A stretch of DNA of 64,000 bases from Hoeflea sp. (lineage in GTDB: Bacteria; Pseudomonadota; Alphaproteobacteria; Rhizobiales; Rhizobiaceae): assembly GCA_020637795.1 (NCBI GenBank), contig JACKJT010000002.1, forward strand, positions 558,001 through 622,000. Direction: 5' to 3'. This document shows, piece by piece, positions 62,094 through 64,000 of the stretch. The position numbers were made by a program, and so were the translations under genes. Under the pieces are notes generated by a model, which saw only the letters and a program-made list of their open reading frames with translations, made no database searches and was not told the origin of the DNA. The stretch's first letter is position 1. The number at the start of each line of letters is the position of its first letter.

Positions 62094-64000
62094 AGGGACG
62101 GAACTCGAAGATCGAGCGGAACACGCCGGGTGCGATCACCGACAGCGGATTGACTTCCAGCAACGGCGATGAGGTCTTGCCCGTCAGCCGGAAGGTGATG
62201 CCGATCAGCCCGCGGTCGCGGCCGTTGCCCAGGAGCGCCCCGATGATCGGCAATTCGCTGAACAGCCGGTTGACGCCATAGGCCGGCATGAAGGTGCCGG
62301 TCAGGTCGACGAGCCCCTTCGCATCGTGGACTTTACCCTGGAACGAGGCGCCGATCTGCGGGCCTCGCACAATCCCCTCTCTGACAAGCAATTCGCCGTT
62401 GCCGGAGACGAGACGGGCATTGGCAACCTCGAACTGCGCCTCGGACACGTTGATATCGGCGCGCACCGCATCCTTGAGGCTCTCGCCGTCCTGTTTGCTG
62501 GGCGTGGACACCAGCGATCCCAGCCGCGGCTCGCCCACCACCATGAAATTCCTGATGTCGAGCGTGCCGCGCCGCAACGGACCATCCTGGCGCTTGAGCC
62601 TGACATTGAGCAAGCCGCCGCGGATGCGCGAATAGACGCCCGCGAAACGGGCGAACGCACCGGCATCGCCGCTGGTAATCGAGATGGTTTCGCCGCCGTC
62701 TCCGCCGGCAATGTCGATCACGACCGCCTGGCCGCTTTTCGTCACCGCCTTGAAGTCGAGCAGATCGATCCGGCTGCCCTGCCCCTTGTAACTCGCCTTT
62801 CCCGAGGAAAGCTGCTCGTCGGAATACCCGTGCATCGCATCGATGCTCGCCGACACTTCGACCGGAACGGCGTCGCCGCCGGAGCCGGGCGTGTTGGATT
62901 CGGCGGATTTCGCCAGCGTGATGATCGGACGCATGTCCATCGAGGCGCCGCTGACCTCGACCTTGTAGCCTTTGCCCTTGCGCGCAATCACGGCGCGATA
63001 GTTGTCGCGCGGTGAAAGCGCGACGCGGTCGAACCTGGCTGAAACCAATTGCCCTTTCTTCAAGGACACCTCGCCCGACGCCGAAAACCCGTCTCCCGAC
63101 AGTTTCAGCTCCGAAAGCGTGATCGTTTCGCCGGTCCCGTTCAACAGGAAATCCAGCTTGGCGGCCACGCCCGCATCCTTGGTCCAGCCGATGCCCGGCA
63201 CGGTGAGCTTGGCGGGCGTCAGGTCGAGACTGACAATCTGCCGGCCTTCGGTTGCCGGATCGATTTCGAGCGCGAACCCGACCGGGCCCGAGAAGATCGC
63301 CCCGCTGCCGGGCGCGATCTTCTCCCGGTCCTCCGGGCTCAGCGTGCCCGAGAGCCGGCGTTGCGGCGCAACGTCCGAGCGCTCGCCCACCGGCTGCACG
63401 ATATCGAGGTTCATCTTCGCCCCGTCCACCAGCGCATCGGCCTTCAGCACCGCCCTTTCGGGCGTCACGGTCAGCTTGCCGTCCATCCCGGTCAGCATCC
63501 TGCCTTCCACCGGCTTGCCAATATCGACACCCGTCATGTCCAGGTTGACATTCCAGTCGGGCGGCGGCGGCGACTGGTCCTGGATCAGTCCGAACCGGGC
63601 GGTCACGGTCGAAGAGATATCGCCGCTGAGGTCCGAGGGCCGCAGCCCGATCCGGTCGAGCGCATCGATCGGGTGGTAGGTGATCAGTTCGGCGACCGCA
63701 TCGGCGTTGCCGCGAACCGACATCGACAATTCGGCCATCAATGGCTGCTTGTCCGCTTCGGGTATCGAGAACACCGCGTCGTTGACCGCGACCGTGCGTC
63801 CGGTCGGGAAGAATGCGGTGGCCGAATCGATGTTGAAAATGATGTCCGAACCGCGCAGCCGCATGTGCCCGACGGTATCGCGCAGCGGCGGAATGTCGCC
63901 GGCGACGTTCATCCGCGCCCGCTCGATATCGAAATCGATCTGCAGCTGGTCTTCATCAAACGGCACGTCATCGTAAGGCTTGTAGTGCCCCGCCGGCGCG
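62092..64000 (-). CDS. AsmA/YhdP-type (DUF3971) protein, 5' end outside the window
   Basis: The frame is open to the right edge; the visible C-terminal 635 residues lack a start because upstream codons (AGHYKPYDD before the in-frame GTG at 63966) remain coding. The sequence is a beta-rich bridge-like region ending with a conserved block (LFSELPIIGALLGNGRDRGLIGITFRLTGKTSSPLLEVNPLSVIAPGVFR given in part: GLIGITFRLTG and VNPLSVIAPGVFR), typical of the AsmA-like C-terminal domain of YhdP/TamB-related inner-membrane proteins involved in outer-membrane lipid homeostasis. An N-terminal membrane anchor is expected outside the window. Confidence 0.85.
   Translation of the reverse strand, partial: APAGHYKPYDDVPFDEDQLQIDFDIERARMNVAGDIPPLRDTVGHMRLRGSDIIFNIDSATAFFPTGRTVAVNDAVFSIPEADKQPLMAELSMSVRGNADAVAELITYHPIDALDRIGLRPSDLSGDISSTVTARFGLIQDQSPPPPDWNVNLDMTGVDIGKPVEGRMLTGMDGKLTVTPERAVLKADALVDGAKMNLDIVQPVGERSDVAPQRRLSGTLSPEDREKIAPGSGAIFSGPVGFALEIDPATEGRQIVSLDLTPAKLTVPGIGWTKDAGVAAKLDFLLNGTGETITLSELKLSGDGFSASGEVSLKKGQLVSARFDRVALSPRDNYRAVIARKGKGYKVEVSGASMDMRPIITLAKSAESNTPGSGGDAVPVEVSASIDAMHGYSDEQLSSGKASYKGQGSRIDLLDFKAVTKSGQAVVIDIAGGDGGETISITSGDAGAFARFAGVYSRIRGGLLNVRLKRQDGPLRRGTLDIRNFMVVGEPRLGSLVSTPSKQDGESLKDAVRADINVSEAQFEVANARLVSGNGELLVREGIVRGPQIGASFQGKVHDAKGLVDLTGTFMPAYGVNRLFSELPIIGALLGNGRDRGLIGITFRLTGKTSSPLLEVNPLSVIAPGVFRSIFEFRP

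Overview
The window reads as chromosomal DNA of a GC-rich alphaproteobacterium of the order Hyphomicrobiales (Rhizobiales), probably Rhizobiaceae-like. The evidence is the short alphaproteobacterial prolyl-tRNA synthetase, the suf operon with an added NifS/IscS-type desulfurase and an Irr-type iron box, the order proS / DUF1467 / mce / ribonuclease J / birA / nuoN, and the sequential minus-strand nuoA-N operon. A genus such as Hoeflea is only a guess.

0-9.6 kb (minus strand): SelO, the MsrA/MsrB repair pair, the TamA/TamB outer-membrane assembly module and a DUF1993 protein. 9.7-13.1 kb (plus): a dimethylglycine dehydrogenase-like flavoenzyme followed 4 bases later by a fumarylacetoacetase/hydratase-family enzyme. 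13.2-20.4 kb (minus): Fe-S assembly operon in transcription order nifS-like, sufB, sufC, sufD, sufS, sufT, sufA, with an Irr-like box ahead of it. 20.6-21.3 kb: an alpha/beta hydrolase with a strong terminator.

21.35-24.8 kb is an AT-rich island unlike its surroundings. It holds a divergent cis-prenyltransferase (UppS-like) gene followed 4 bases later by a membrane protein with a potassium-channel selectivity filter. An IS5-family (IS1031-type) element of 934 bp sits inside the prenyltransferase gene. Removing the element and one copy of its 3-bp TTA target duplication restores a continuous 227-residue frame. I know of no described system with this gene pair; it is the most unusual object here.

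24.8-48.5 kb (minus) is housekeeping: lolD, lolC/E, proS, a small hydrophilic protein, DUF1467, mce, rnj, birA and the whole complex I operon. Complex I is notable because NuoE and an extra protein between nuoF and nuoG share the same C-terminal helix-hairpin-helix-like domain. A candidate small RNA with a strong terminator lies between proS and the small protein. Two tRNA genes (Asp, Val) follow at 49.1-49.5 kb.

49.7-56.4 kb is a coherent redox/signalling block. A histidine kinase and OmpR-type regulator are divergent from a PepSY protein, an exported poly-aspartate protein, a DUF2271 protein carrying an ApbE-type flavinylation motif, a PepSY/flavodoxin/FAD-NADPH membrane reductase, and ApbE. 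An 18-base direct-repeat motif occurs about 80 bases upstream of each of the three plus-strand transcription-unit starts and is the likely operator of the regulator. 56.7-59.4 kb is an NMT1/THI5-like ABC importer. 59.4-64 kb holds anmK, tyrS and the C-terminal part of a large AsmA/YhdP-type protein that runs off the right edge.
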